From: Onchocerca volvulus | Taxonomy: Eukaryota > Nematoda > Chromadorea > Rhabditida > Onchocercidae | NCBI GenBank assembly: GCA_000499405.2 | Contig: HG738137.1 | Location: 22,592,603-22,656,602 of the forward strand | Length of the DNA stretch: 64,000 bases | Direction of reading: 5' to 3' | In this document: positions 24,673 through 37,445 of the stretch, piece by piece | How positions within the stretch are numbered: the stretch's first letter is position 1 | How the letters are laid out: each line of letters opens with the position of its first letter | The notes under the pieces: generated by a model | The model's database searches: none | Seen by the model: only the letters and a program-made list of their open reading frames with translations | Told to the model about the DNA's origin: nothing | Translations under genes and position numbers: made by a program

Positions 24673-26737
24673 ATGAGTAGAAAACCGACTTTGATTGGTG
24701 ACGAATATAAAGTACTACTAAAAACGCTTAATCCTCATATAACTTGTTCCCTGTGTAAAGGGTTAGTTTTCTTCAAAGTTATATTTTTTCTGAATCTCGA
24801 AATTTTCTGTGACTACTGTCTGGAGTGAAAAAGGCTAATATTTCAGCAGGTGGTTGTGAGCTATTTGATGGTTTACTTAATTCGCATCACTTTTCTTTCA
24901 TTATTCATGGTAATGCAAATATGTTGGATAATGTAATCTTTTTAGGTATTTTATAGAAGCTACGACAGTTACCGACTGTTTGCATACTTTTTGCAAGTCA
25001 TGCTTATTGAAGCATTTTGAGAATGTCAATAATTGTTGCCCGAAATGTAGTAATCTTATCCATCAGGCATGTAATTATTAATCAATTAGATGTTTTTCTT
25101 TTTAAATCAGAGTCCAAATACCATTTTATCATTTTCGAAAAACTTTAGGCTTTACTATTTCTAATTTTTTACTAATTGTTTATTGATATATGTATTCCTG
25201 CAAATCTCCATTCTCAACTATCTCCAGAGGTTGGAAATTCGTTTGGAAAGTATTAGATAATTCGGATTAGCATACGGAAGGAATCTATCTTTAAATTTAG
25301 TATTAGTTATTTGAAATTACTTTTTATCATATAATTAATGAATACTACAAAAATATAATTTATTCAGTCAAAAAAAATTTATGTCGTAATATGCTGATAT
25401 GCCGGTATTTTGAAATTCATTATTATACTAAATTCATTAATGTAGTAATTCCATAAATACTAAGTATCATTAATATAATAAATTTGCAGGTCTATTTTTT
25501 GACTGGTAGTTCCAGTAGTTACTAATGAATGTTTAGCCCAGATATGTGTTATAGTCTAATAAAATAGAAAACTGATTTCAAGTTTAAAAATTTCATTGCG
25601 ACTAGCACCATTGTTGTTTATTTTCATATAATATTCAACGTATTATATAGAGATTTTTTAGTGGTTTTTTAAAATGATTTCTATGGTTGTTTAGAGTCAT
25701 CCGTCCCATTATGTCAGCTTTGATCGTACAATGCAAGAGTTGGTATATAAACTTGTACCTGGTGTGCAGACACGAGAGGAAGAAAATCAGAATGCTTTTT
25801 TGCAAACATTAAGAACAGAATCGGGTGAAAATGGAAAGTTAGAAATTGATGAAAATGCGGTAATTTCTATTTGAAAACTAATGCATTGAGAAAATCTTGA
25901 ACTTATCAATAATTTCGCAGTTCAGTGGGAAATAACTTTGTTCTAATTTTATGATAAAAGTATTCCTTATATCAGCATTTGGAGTAAAATCAATATTTAA
26001 TTGTTCTCAAACTTCTCCTTTTTGCTTCTGCAGGTCAACAGTAATTCGGAAGCAAGAGAATGTTCTGGAAATTTGATAAACAAACATCATCGCAATGATG
26101 AACAAGTTGCTGTAGAACTTTGCACTGATAAGCTTTCCAAATTCTCTGATATTGAAATGCCTTATTTAAGACTGTCCGGTGGGTTTTTTGTTAAAGAAAA
26201 AATATGTAAATTTTTTAACATAACATCATTTTGCCGGCTATTAAAATAAAGTGGAAATTTCATTTCTTAACAAACTTCAGCAATTTATTTTTGTATCTTT
26301 TCATAGAAATCCAAATAAATAAGCTATTCAAGGAACCAACTTTTTATATCCTAGCAAGTGTATTAACGAATCAACGAATCGTAGCGAACTTCAAGCATGC
26401 GGAAATGTTTTTTATATAACACCGCTTAATGGTTACTGCTATTTAAACAAAAAATGGAAACAAAATTTTCATGCAAGCTTCTTTTTTAGTTTTCATTTTT
26501 TCTGATAAAATGTGTAGATTTTCCAATGTAGAAATGGCAACCGTGAACACGATCAAAAGATATTTGGCTGTTACATTGTTTGGTGATATAAGTCGATACA
26601 ATGATTTGGATATTTTCTGTAACAATGAATTAATGGGCAGAGATTATTCGATGAAATTTATCGAAAAGACTAGATGTCGAAACAAACCAAAAGATACTCC
26701 AATCAAATTATTATTTAGAAAACATATCGATTTTTGA
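24673..26737 (+). CDS. mig-32: Polycomb group RING finger protein (PCGF; MIG-32-like)
   Basis: PCGF proteins pair with RING1 to form the PRC1 ubiquitin ligase acting on histone H2A in chromatin. Exons: 24673-24761, 24946-25066, 25695-25859, 26034-26178, 26532-26737, giving 241 residues. The N-terminal RING is complete: CSLCKGYFIEATTVTDC, LHTFCKSCLLKHF, CCPKC. After it comes the family motif DRTMQELVYKLVPGV. A less conserved acidic/polar linker follows, and a C-terminal RAWUL ubiquitin-like domain starts near LRLSG (then VNTIKRYLAVTLFGD and NDLDIFCNNELMGRDYSMKF), ending in FRKHIDF. The second intron begins GC (CAG|GCATGT); reading through would hit a stop within a few codons. The gene symbol is by analogy with the C. 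elegans PCGF; the family is certain, orthology is inferred. Confidence 0.92.
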
Positions 26738-29700
26738 TACCAGTAAACTGTTCATTTCATGAAACCGTTCTTGGCTCTATTTATTAAAAAATTTTGGTTC
26801 CATGTAAAGTTTGCTGATCAACATTAAAATTTCCAAATAAACTTTTTAAGTTCTTGTTTAAGGTTTTTAATGCCTTCTCCTAAATTACCCATAACTTATG
26901 GTAACTTAAAGCATTCCATCTTCGCGTATTTTAGTATATAAACATTTCAATTTCTTTTTTTTTTTTTACAGGGAATTTGAGTAGTAGGTGGTTTCGTGTA
27001 AATAGCTTAGAGCTTTTCTGGCGGGAATCAACTTCTTTTCGAAAGTAAAGTTAAATTCTTAGCAAAATATCAAGAAAGTAAATTGATTCAGTGTATGATA
27101 TTTTTCGATACTTATTATTGTCCAATAAAATCACAAACTGCAATTTGTATCCAAATTTGACCATTGGCAAAGCAAATTCTGCCAATCTGATTGCGGCATT
27201 ATATTCAGTATCATCGTTATCCATACAGCTTTTAAAAGCCTCTTTCATTTTTGAGGTTATATAAAGAATGGTCTGTAAAAAATTTCCATGTCATCATAAT
27301 TTAGACTTTTCTCTTTATCTTGCCCATTGAGAGAAACCTTCACTATTGACCATTTTTAATAGATTATGATCAGCCCTTTTTACTTGATTGCATTTCCAAG
27401 ATTATATCTTATGGTACAAATGCTTAAATTGCTACTTTTGAATAGTATTAATGCAGTCGAATTAGATTCTTTGGGAATGTATTTGTTGAATGATATGAAT
27501 TTTTATAACCGGATAAGTGTACATTTTTGTGTTCTCGTTCATTTCTGAGATGATTTTATCTGCGGTGACTTATTATTTGTATTAACTCGATTATAATTTT
27601 ACGGTTTTAATGTTCCTTTGAATTCGCTAAATTTCCAAAACTTTTTTTAATACTTATTGGAAACAGAGATATTGACAAAATCTGTTTATGAAAACTCTTT
27701 GGTTCCTGAATATCAAAAGGATAATTATAAAGTTAAGCATCGATTTGTCATTGAATAATATGAATGTTCCATGCATTAGAAAGCACACAAATTTATATGT
27801 ATTTATTCTATTCATGTATAAAATTTTAATCTTAGTCATAACTTTATAATAAGAGCATGTAGTAGATATGTTAGTGAAAATTCTTATATGCTAGGTAACT
27901 AAATAATGTGAAGGTTTTTTTTTTTTGAATCGTAATGAGCATTAAAATAAAAAATAATTATTTTAGTTGCTGTGATACTACTGGAATAAAAGCTTTGGAA
28001 AGTTCAATAGAAGGCTGAGTTAATTTTTCAAGGAAAATTCAGAAGTATGAAGTTCTCTAAGGTTAAAAAATGCAAATACTTTTTCACCAAATCGGGAATG
28101 CTAGGATGTGAATTAGCAGTTTTGAAATATTTCTTTTTCTCTTCGAAAATTTAAGATTCCTAAAGTCATTGGGAATAGTTTTTCTTGTACAAGCAACATT
28201 GCGTTGTGTTTTATCGTTTCAACTTTTTCCCTTATTAATTGTTTAACCTAATAATTTAATTTTCATAAAAGCATCGTGTTTCCACATAATCACTCTCTTT
28301 ATCTATCTTCCTCCCAAAAATATTTCGAGACTGCGTGCTCATTCTATATCCGATCCAGAAATGAAAATAACTTCTACTATCACTAAAATTGATTCAATTT
28401 CTTAATTTATATCCCATTTGAAACAATCCTTTCTATTACATTTTAAAGTTCAAAATAAGGTCTGAATATTGGATTGTGCACTTGGTCAAGAAATTAAATT
28501 AAGTGTTAATTGCATATAGTGTCCATTGATGTGTTGATAAAACTAAAATCTCAGAAATGAGAGAAAACTTTTTCGGAAAAAATCAAAACGAATTGATGAT
28601 AACTTGTCAAGAGTAAATATTAGTCATTTTGTACTGAAAGTAGAACGAAAGAAAACAGAAATAGGAAATACAATGAATTTCATTTCTTCATTGTGATATT
28701 CAAAAATCATTAACTATCTGACAAAATTTTTTTTTCTTTGTAAAATTTTTTTTGATAGTTCCCCCCATCAAACATTGTTTTCCATCAAGAATCTTTGTAC
28801 ATGTCCGTAAGTCATATTGAATCCTTATATCCGAATCAATCAGGTAAAAACAATGGGAATTTGGTAAAAATATTTCCTGAAATCCCAATTATTTTCATTT
28901 TTGATTTTTCACTTTGATTATAGTTGTTGATTTTACGTTTTATTGAATTTTTTCTGTTAAAGTTCCACACTTGAATAATATGGAGCTAATTAGGATATGC
29001 CAACATAATTAGTGTTTCATAAAATTGGACAATACAGCTGACGAAAAGTTGAATTGAATTAATACCATGCGAAATTTCAATATAGCGCTGTCATGAAGGG
29101 CTAGTATGAAAATCGGATTTCATTGTTTGATATTGCCAATTTTTAAATAATTTGTTTTGATTGCTAAACATAAGCGTCATTTCTTTATTTTTCTTGTTAC
29201 CTATCATAAACTTTATTGCAATTCGAACAATTTTCACTTTAAAAAATTCAATTTTGATAGCAACTTGATGGTAGTGCTTTTCTGTAAGTTTTTCATTTCG
29301 AACAGACTCAATAATATTTTCAAATGATCCATAATTAATTTCAATTTGCTAAAATAACTGCTGAGAGTAAAATGAAGAAATCGTTGTTTATGGTGATTAT
29401 AGTGTGGTAATTCACTGAAAAGTTTAATCATAAAAATGTTTTTAACTTTCATTTTTACAATAATTTGCTCTATCATTATCTCAAAGAAACTTTCTCTCCT
29501 ATGTATGAAGAAATTAATTCGTGTTATAATTGTCAGTAAATGACAAATGTTTATTTCCATTTCTATTTCCTACTTCTGCTCCGTTTTGTAATTTTCCTTT
29601 CGATTCCTTCGTCCTGTTCGAAATTTCTCTTTCACTAATTTGTTTATTCGTTGTTCCTTTTCCCATTGTGATAACATCAGTCTTGATTTGTGATGATTAT

Positions 29701-31000
29701 AAGGCTTGTCTGATAATTATGATACTAGCAAATTTCTTCAATTTTTCAACATAAAGTTTATTTGTTTTTAATTTTCTAGTTATTCACATTTAATATTCAA
29801 TTGAGCTATTGGAATTATTTGTATTGCTAATTTTGATACATTTACAATAGGTATACTTTTACATTTTAAGTATTTGATAGTAATGCGTAATAAAATTTAA
29901 CTATAGCTGTATCGTTCTCCATGTTCGCATCGTTTTACTGTTTTTTTTCTGGTGATAGTATCAAATATTATTCCAGTTTGAATAGTGAAGAATGGAGCTT
30001 TTTACACCGTAACTGGCAAAGATCAAAAATCCAATCTTTTTTGCTTTATCAATATGGATTTTGCAAAATATTATGAGCAGTAAATTTAATGAGTTTTTTT
30101 ATTTTCGAAATGGAGTGAAATTTTCGAATGACCTTTGCTACGACATTATGTTCAATTCGTTTATCAGGAATTCGGTACTTTTTGTGTAAAGTTTCAATGA
30201 CTATTTTGATTTGAACAAAAAATCACTTCTATGCCAAACAAACTGCAAAATGAAATTCTTGTTTCAGAAGAATTTTTGACAGGAAAATTTTACTTTACTT
30301 ATTTTGATTTGAGTTATAGTTTTTGTCATAGAATCATGAAAAATAGTTGATAAAAAGATAAAAATAACAGTGCAATGTGGATATAGGAATTAGTACAGCG
30401 AAAACATGCGTAGTATTTTTCGACCTCATTAAGAAAAAGCTACAGGCGACATATTGCATAACGGTACTATGAAATGCTAACGCTGATATTCGGATGAAAT
30501 TAGATAAGGAAAAAATGGAATGAACGAAGGAGGAATTGGAGTGGAGGATTTGAGGAACAGAAGAGATTCTGGAGAGTTCCCAACTTGTAAAAGAGCATTC
30601 TTCAGTCGCAGTTATCTTTATGGAACTCATCATCGAGCAGATTAATTCATTCTACGTGGTCATTATTTACGATATTATTATATGAACTGATTTTTAATTC
30701 TTTCAGAACGATTCTGCTCATTTTTCAACTTCACTTAGAGCAAAATTTTCAACATAGAGTTTTTTTTTTTCCAAAAAAATTTTCAATGAAACGGAAACAA
30801 TACAATTTGTTTTCCATCGAAATTGAATCGATTTATTCGCTTCGTCAAACATCTTAAAATTCTATTTTCCACTCATTCACAGAACTTTAGGAATTTTTAT
30901 TCAGCAAGGTTTGGACTGTTTTAAATTCGGATTTATCCCGTTCATAAAGACAAATATATAGCCTTAATAAAAGAAGCACATGATGCTAGTATGTAAGAAA
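26738..31000. other. Gene-poor region, part 1, with minus-strand exon-like islands
   Basis: No confident gene. Two stretches read like coding exons on the minus strand. One is 27051-27272, entered after TTTTTTACAG in phase 0, with peptide pieces MKEAFKSCMDNDDTEYNAA and LAEFALPMVKFGYKLQF. The other is 28700-28876, entered after TTTCAG, with HCFYLIDSDIRIQYDLRTC. Neither has a clear donor, neither is recognised, and they could not be chained. The minus-strand ORF at 30334-30633 is serine-rich and doubtful. Confidence 0.3.
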
Positions 31001-31526
31001 AACAACATAAAAATTTAGAGAATAGAATCATCTCATGCACTGTTTTCTTTGAAATTGAAAATGAATTTATTTTTCTGAAATTAATTTTAATTTTACTCTG
31101 GGAAATTCGAAAATTAATATAGTGAAACTTGTAGATAATTGAGAAATGATTAGTTTTGGTCGGGATTGTTAACAATTATAATATGGATGAAGGAAAGAGA
31201 GAAATGAGATGATAAACGCGAATATTTTTATTTTAATTTTTTTTTTTGAGTTTTCAAAACTAGTATATAAAAATATTGTCATTACTGTTTTCTATCAAAA
31301 AATAAATCCGTATTTTTGGCAGTATTAAAGTAGTGGTTACCAATAAGGCAATTTGTAGTCTCCGAGAAGGAAAAAAAAAAAAACCAAAGTGGAGAAAATT
31401 TGTCCAAGGGAAAGAAAGTGAACATGTCGCTCAAATACTTCACCAGAAACAGAAATTTTCATCGATTAGGAAATGGATGTTAGGCGTAATCATGAGAGAA
31501 GACTATGCAAAACTTTGGGATTTGGG

Positions 31527-31607
31527 ATGAAAAGCAGAATCTTTTTGGGCAAAATGAGAGAAAGCAGAATCTTTTGGCGAAATCATGAAAGAAAGCAGAA
31601 TCTTTTG
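31527..31607 (+). repeat. Short tandem repeat, three units
   Basis: Three adjacent units each start ATGA and contain AAGCAGAATCTTTT, with starts at 31527, 31554 and 31585 (spacing 27 and 31 bp). The copies are similar but not identical. The repeat overlaps the end of a short unrecognised ORF (31333-31530). Confidence 0.75.
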
Positions 31608-31930
31608 AGATGAAATTGCTATCAGAATGCACCATGCGCCACATTGTCTTGCAGCGTAAGTGCCTTCAGAAAATAGCATGCTTCTAAACACAATTTCAAT
31701 GCGTTAGAAATGAATACTAATTAGTTCCTGCAATTAAAATATGACATTCTTATCTAGAGCATCGCAATGAAAGTCTAAAAGATCCCGATAATTTTGGACT
31801 TTTTCTTTTTATTTCACAACATATTTGAAATTACATGTACTCAGAAATGACGAAATTATTTATGCTGGGAAAAATCAAAGCTCAGATGTATACGTTATTA
31901 GGATTTCGATGATATTAATGGTGCTTTAAC

Positions 31931-32022
31931 CGCCTTGAATATCATCCATGTCTTCCGGAATAACTTTCAAACATAAGTTGCCAGTAGGAAATAGTACAAC
32001 TCTAAGTTTGCTGTAACTTTTT
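31931..32022 (-). other. Candidate coding exon, unrecognised
   Basis: On the minus strand a good acceptor (TTTTTATTCAG) precedes a 92-nt open stretch encoding SYSKLRVVLFPTGNLC and then LKVIPEDMDDIQG, ending at a possible donor G|GTTAAA beside an in-frame stop. The alternating hydrophobic pattern looks like beta strands of a real domain. No family is recognised and no neighbouring exon fits with certainty, so it may be chance. Confidence 0.25.
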
Positions 32023-35000
32023 CTGAATAAAAAGACTGGCACAGTTGTAGATTATTGATACAATTGAACTTTGATTGTCAGAGTTTTTCTTTGTTTTATG
32101 TTTTTATTTAGTAACAATATTGTGTACGGACATAATTTTGTAATATGGAATCGTAACCAAATAATACTCGCTGTACGATTAATTTAAAGTGTTCTTTTTT
32201 TTGATTAAAATTTCACAATAAATATATCATTGGTTCCAACCCTCTTTTTGCGTTAGTCGTTTTTGTTTATTTTAAAACCGGTTTTGCTCGATATTAAATT
32301 CATGCCATTTGCTTCATAATTTTTATAACATTTTTTAAAAATAGGGATAAAGTTGAACAGACAGAAGTGTAAGTACTTCTAATTTAAAAATAAAATTTAT
32401 ATTTAAACAAATCTTGTTGATGCACTTTAATGATGCTAAGTAACGTTTGATGTGGTATGTTGCTTGTATTTATAATTGGAGAGGAACATACTTCGGATAG
32501 TGCTATAATCATTACTAATAATTTCTCTTTTTTAGATTGTACTTGATTTTGATTTATAAACCTCAAAATTCATCTATTCTTTCCATACAAAAAAACCATT
32601 GGTTGAAAGTTTTTTAACCTAAATGTCGCAAAGTTACTTCGGAAATCCCAAATAATGAATAGGCTACCACGAAACACTTCCATTCCAAGCATTAACAGAA
32701 GCACTCGTAAAAATTTGATCTCATCGGTATATGAATGAATGATTTGTGATATAAAGATGTGAAATATGAGAGATTTGACCTTTCTGAAAGGAAAGATTAA
32801 ACTTCGAAATAATTCAAAATCAAATTTCGACCGTTGATGGTATTCATATTACTGCAATGATGGACAAAAAATATTTGTATTGAACCTAGTTTTGCATTGT
32901 TCCTTTTTAATATAATACCTTCAAGGAAATAATCTTGTAATTTAGTAGGCAAATAAAGGTTCTCTGTAGAATGTAAATTTGATAATCCGAATACCTTCGA
33001 TCAACAAATAAAAAAATATTTTAGAATAAAAGGAATAATATTTCGAATTTTGACTTGAAAAAAAGAAAACTTTAGTATTTCAGAAAAATTCTTGAAATAT
33101 AGTGAAATCATTTATTTAATGCAATTATAATAATATTCAAGGAAAAGTTTTCCAAATATTTTTCAAAAATTTATTTCTTTTGAAACTAAAATCCAGAACA
33201 TTAAGAATGATAAAGATTTATCTTTATTTTTTTCTAATTCGCAAATTTTTTTCCTTTTCTCCAACATTTCGCGATATTTGCTCTTAGCCTTAATTTTAGA
33301 ATTATTATTTGGCGACATTTTGTATTTTTATTATATTTGCAGTTCTATGCTTACATTTATAATTTTACAATTTGTGTATTTCTAATCGTAACTTTCATTA
33401 TTTTTTCACACAATTTCCTGTTGCAATTTTTAAATTTTTCTGAAAAGTTTGTGCCTTATTGCTTTTTAATTACTTTCTTTTTTTGTTTGTTATAGTAATA
33501 TTATTTTTCTGCTCTATTTTTGCGTCTAAAATCAGGAAAAAAAATGGATTTTCGGAAAGTTTTATTTTCGTATAGTGTAAACTCATTGACTTGACAAAAA
33601 TATTAAAAAAAAACATCATCTAGAACCTATTACTTCAAACTTTAATTTCAGATTCAAGCTTTAAGTTTTTCATTTTCATCCCTTTTTTAATTCTTCTTTT
33701 CGGGATCTATATGTTTCTTTTTTATAGGCCTACAAAATTTCATTTCTAATTGATATGTCATTGTAGAAATTTTCATCTCTTTTTTATGAACCGTCTCTAT
33801 GAGTGATGTTCATTTATTTAGGCCAAAATATCAATGCTCGATAAAATTATTTAAATTATGCAAATACATGGATGGATGGAAAGCAATTCTGGAGGACAAC
33901 TTCAAATAAAGCACTATAAATTCTTTTTTATTCATTTCTTTGGAGAAATGAAAAAAAATATTGGTAATGAGGCGTTAAAAAGCATTAAAGTTCTTTTTTT
34001 GATGCTTTTTTTGCGAACTTAATTTGCACTTAAATAATTTTTATTAAAACTGCTAAAGAACATATATTTTTAGAAAATTTCTTTGTATTTTTTCGTCCTT
34101 GAAAAATATGTAAAAAGCAGCGAAGAATTACATAAATGCCTTCCTTACATCACAATCTCTGTCAAACAAAATAATTAAAAAGATCTACATACATTGTTGA
34201 AATTCGTTCATCGGAAGACAGCGTTAAGCCATCTTACTCTTGAAATATGAAATATTCGAAAACAAACTTCTAATTAATTTTAATAAACTTTATTCCCTAT
34301 TAAGCTGACTAAATTTTATTTCTATTTAGTAGACTAAATTCAATAGCAAAAAGTTTCTATTTCATTACAAAAAATGTTGAATTTTGTAAGAAAATAAGAA
34401 ATTCATCTCGGATCTAATTCTTTCGAGAAAATTCGGTCTTAATTTAAGTCATCAACGAACTGTTAATCATTAGAAACCAAATCAAAAAAAAAAAAAAAAA
34501 AAAAAAATAGTAATTAGCGCTTTGTACAAAAGACACAACATTAACGAATTTTTTTTTTTTGAAAGCGATGAGTTTTTTTTATGAAAAATTGTAATTAAAC
34601 GAATGACATATTATAAAATTCGAAATTTTTTGATAAGAGGCAAGTTTCTATGGATGAAATGTTGTGTAGTGTGAACAGAAACAGGTTGTGAGAATTTTAC
34701 AAATATAATTTGTTTGGTTTTAAAAATATTGACTTCTTTCGTTCTCTTATTTTTATTTTTTTTTTAAATCTTTTCAAACGAATCTTGAATAAATTTAAAA
34801 GAGAAAGAAACATGCGATGAATTTATTTTTAAGCATGTTGTCTTTTTACAAATTTCATATTTTAATTCTCATTCAAATTTTATGATCTAAAAAATTTTTT
34901 ATAAATTTCGAAGCAATTTCTCAAAATCAGATTAATCCATTAATTAATCTAAAAAATAGATTAATTCATTAATCAATCAAACAATACATCAATCTTCTCA

Positions 35001-37001
35001 AGTAAAACCGCGAAACTGTTGAACGAATTACAACTAAGTCGGCAAAAAACTGATTGGAAGAATAATTTTCCATTTCTAAAATATTTCTACCATAAAGTAG
35101 TTATTCTTCTTTTTTTTTTCCGAGCAAAAAATTTCTGTATTCCTTCCGTTATTTCTCTTTGAATTCATCTTCGATTTTCAAGTTTTAAAAGTTGCAAATT
35201 TCCAAAAAGTGCACATTTTCAGTGATTCAACTTTTATTCGTCCAGTGCAAATTCTCTGTCGTTCTTGCATTTTGGTTTTAAAATAAATACTTTATTATTG
35301 CTTAAAAAAAAGTTAAAATGATGACTTGTTTTTTTATATTAGCCTTTATTTTAAAAAAATTTGGAGTTTTCTGGCTAATAGTTTTAACTTTTTACTTCAT
35401 AAGCATTTATGGTTAAAGCCATGGAGATTGGATATTGTCTTAACAGGCAAAGAATGAAGAAATATTGCGACGAAATATTTTAAAAGTTTTTATAAAAAAC
35501 AAAAAGTATGGCTAGTTTTACATTTTAAACTATTAATTCAAATGTCCCATCATATGAAAACTAAATGTTGTTGGGAGCATTGATTCTGCTTGAGTTTTTG
35601 ATGTAAATGAGTGAATTAAAAAATTGAAAGGAAATATTTAAAAAGGTGATTCAAAATGTTACCACTTGTGCATTTTTTGATATTTACAAAAAGTTTTGGA
35701 TCATAATTGATTGAAGCCTGGAAACTCCGAAAATTGTTGTCAATAGTGAATTGAACAGGTTAGCGTTTCAAATAGTTCAGTTGTACAAATTTCTTTCAAA
35801 ATTTTGCTTCAAAGCAATTTGTTACTCAATGATAAAACTGCTTTAATTCAATACTAAAAAAATCTTCTGTTTATCGTTTATTTATAATCTATTTCTGCTA
35901 AATCATTTAATTAAAAAAAAAAAAATAAATAACTCGTGATTTTCTAGCAAGTACCTTTTGAATTTCTCCAAATCTTTAAAACTGCTTATCAAAAATTATT
36001 TAGCAATAAATTTTAAAAAGCCAAAAACAATTATAAATATCTGACATTGGGTATTCTAAACAAATCATTACAAGTTCGCATCAAAAAAAAAAAACACTCT
36101 TTTATGGTTCAATCTATCCACCGAAATCGTTCAGTTCTTGAACTATTAATTGTTGCTTTTATTAGTGTTGTTATTGCCGATAATTTGATACTCGAAGATA
36201 GAAGTAGCTATTCCTTCTATCCCTTTTCAAGTTTTCTTTTTGACATTTAGATTACCTGCTATCAGCAAAATCAAAATTTCGCATAAAAAATCATTTTTAT
36301 TCATACATAAAATTTTCTAACATTTTTAAGGTAATTTAACCACATCTATAAAATGACTTGTATCAAAGAATGAATAATACTCACTTCCATCATAAGTAAC
36401 AAAAAGGAAAATGAAGGGAAGAGATAAGGATTCTAATTTTTTTTTCCCTGCAAGGAAAGCGAAATTGGTGAATTGGTGATTCATAGAGTTTTTTCAAATG
36501 TCTTCGAAATTTTTCAAAAAAAACTTCATTTAAAAATTTTTGAGTCTGACAATATTGAAAGTGAATTCAACCAATTAATTCATTGGATCCGGGATATAAT
36601 TAATTTGGTTCATGGGGAATAAGTTGATGTTATTGTTTCTGTATATATCTGCAATAATATTTCCAATCTTTGTCACAATTTCAACGCCTCTCATTCCATT
36701 TTGCACTTATTAATAATTTTGAAAATTTTTCCATGCAATTCTGACGTCCTAAATTAATTGAAAAAGTTTAGCGTAACTTATAATTTTTGCTATTTCGATC
36801 CAATCTTTTTGCTTAAAGAGTGAAAATTTTACAATTTCTCTCATTGCTCAATCTTCAATATTCATTAATTTTTTTATCAAAAAAAAAAAAAAAAAAATGA
36901 TGTTATTATTGACAGTAATAGTAACAATAGTTGAGAATAGGTTTGTAGAAAAGCAAAATATTCATAAAAAGAAAAAGCAAATTTGCCAATCCCTTCCATT
37001 T

Positions 37002-37335
37002 TCATTTTCGGCTTAATGCGATGCGATGAAATTTTGGAGAATCAATCATAACTAATTTATTGTTTGATAGATTTTGACAATTGAGTGAAAAGGTTTTGAT
37101 ACAAAAAAGAAAATGTAACTCTTTTCTTTTTCGGAAAGTTTTTCTTGTGATTCCTTTGGTTATCAATCTTCCAACTTTGGAGAAAAGGGGAAAAAGAAGA
37201 TTGAAAAGTGCATCAAGGAGGACAAACTGACTACAATTCTCCCAGATGTCACATGCCCAGAGGGTGGCGATAGTATCTGAAATGTCTCGAAGATACATTT
37301 GCCACTTTTCCCAACTAATCAGTGGTAAAACTTGT
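37002..37335 (-). other. Candidate coding exon, unrecognised
   Basis: A minus-strand open frame reads LPLISWEKWQMYLRDISD, then TIATLWACDIWENCSQF and a hydrophobic segment (VLLDALFNLLFPLFSKVG) followed by basic residues. The tryptophan and cysteine content is unlike the surrounding AT-rich noise. The acceptor near 37340 is weak and no strong donor is present, so the edges are unknown. Confidence 0.25.
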
Positions 37336-37445
37336 TCTTTTCATGATTTAATAGCATTTATGGTAGCAAAAGCGTCAAAACAAGATATAATGTTCTTTTT
37401 CACTGCAGAGAGCAAAACTCGGTTCATTTCTCGATAAAACAGGTA

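Larger units (their letters stand above)
31001..37445. other. Gene-poor region, part 2
   Basis: Very AT-rich, with homopolymer runs such as about 26 A at 34484-34507 and A runs near 35918 and 36880. Exon-like islands are listed separately at 31931-32022 and 37002-37335. A plus-strand ORF from 36103 begins MVQSIHRNRSVLELLIVAF and reads like a signal peptide, but no partner exon was found. Otherwise nothing supportable. Confidence 0.35.
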
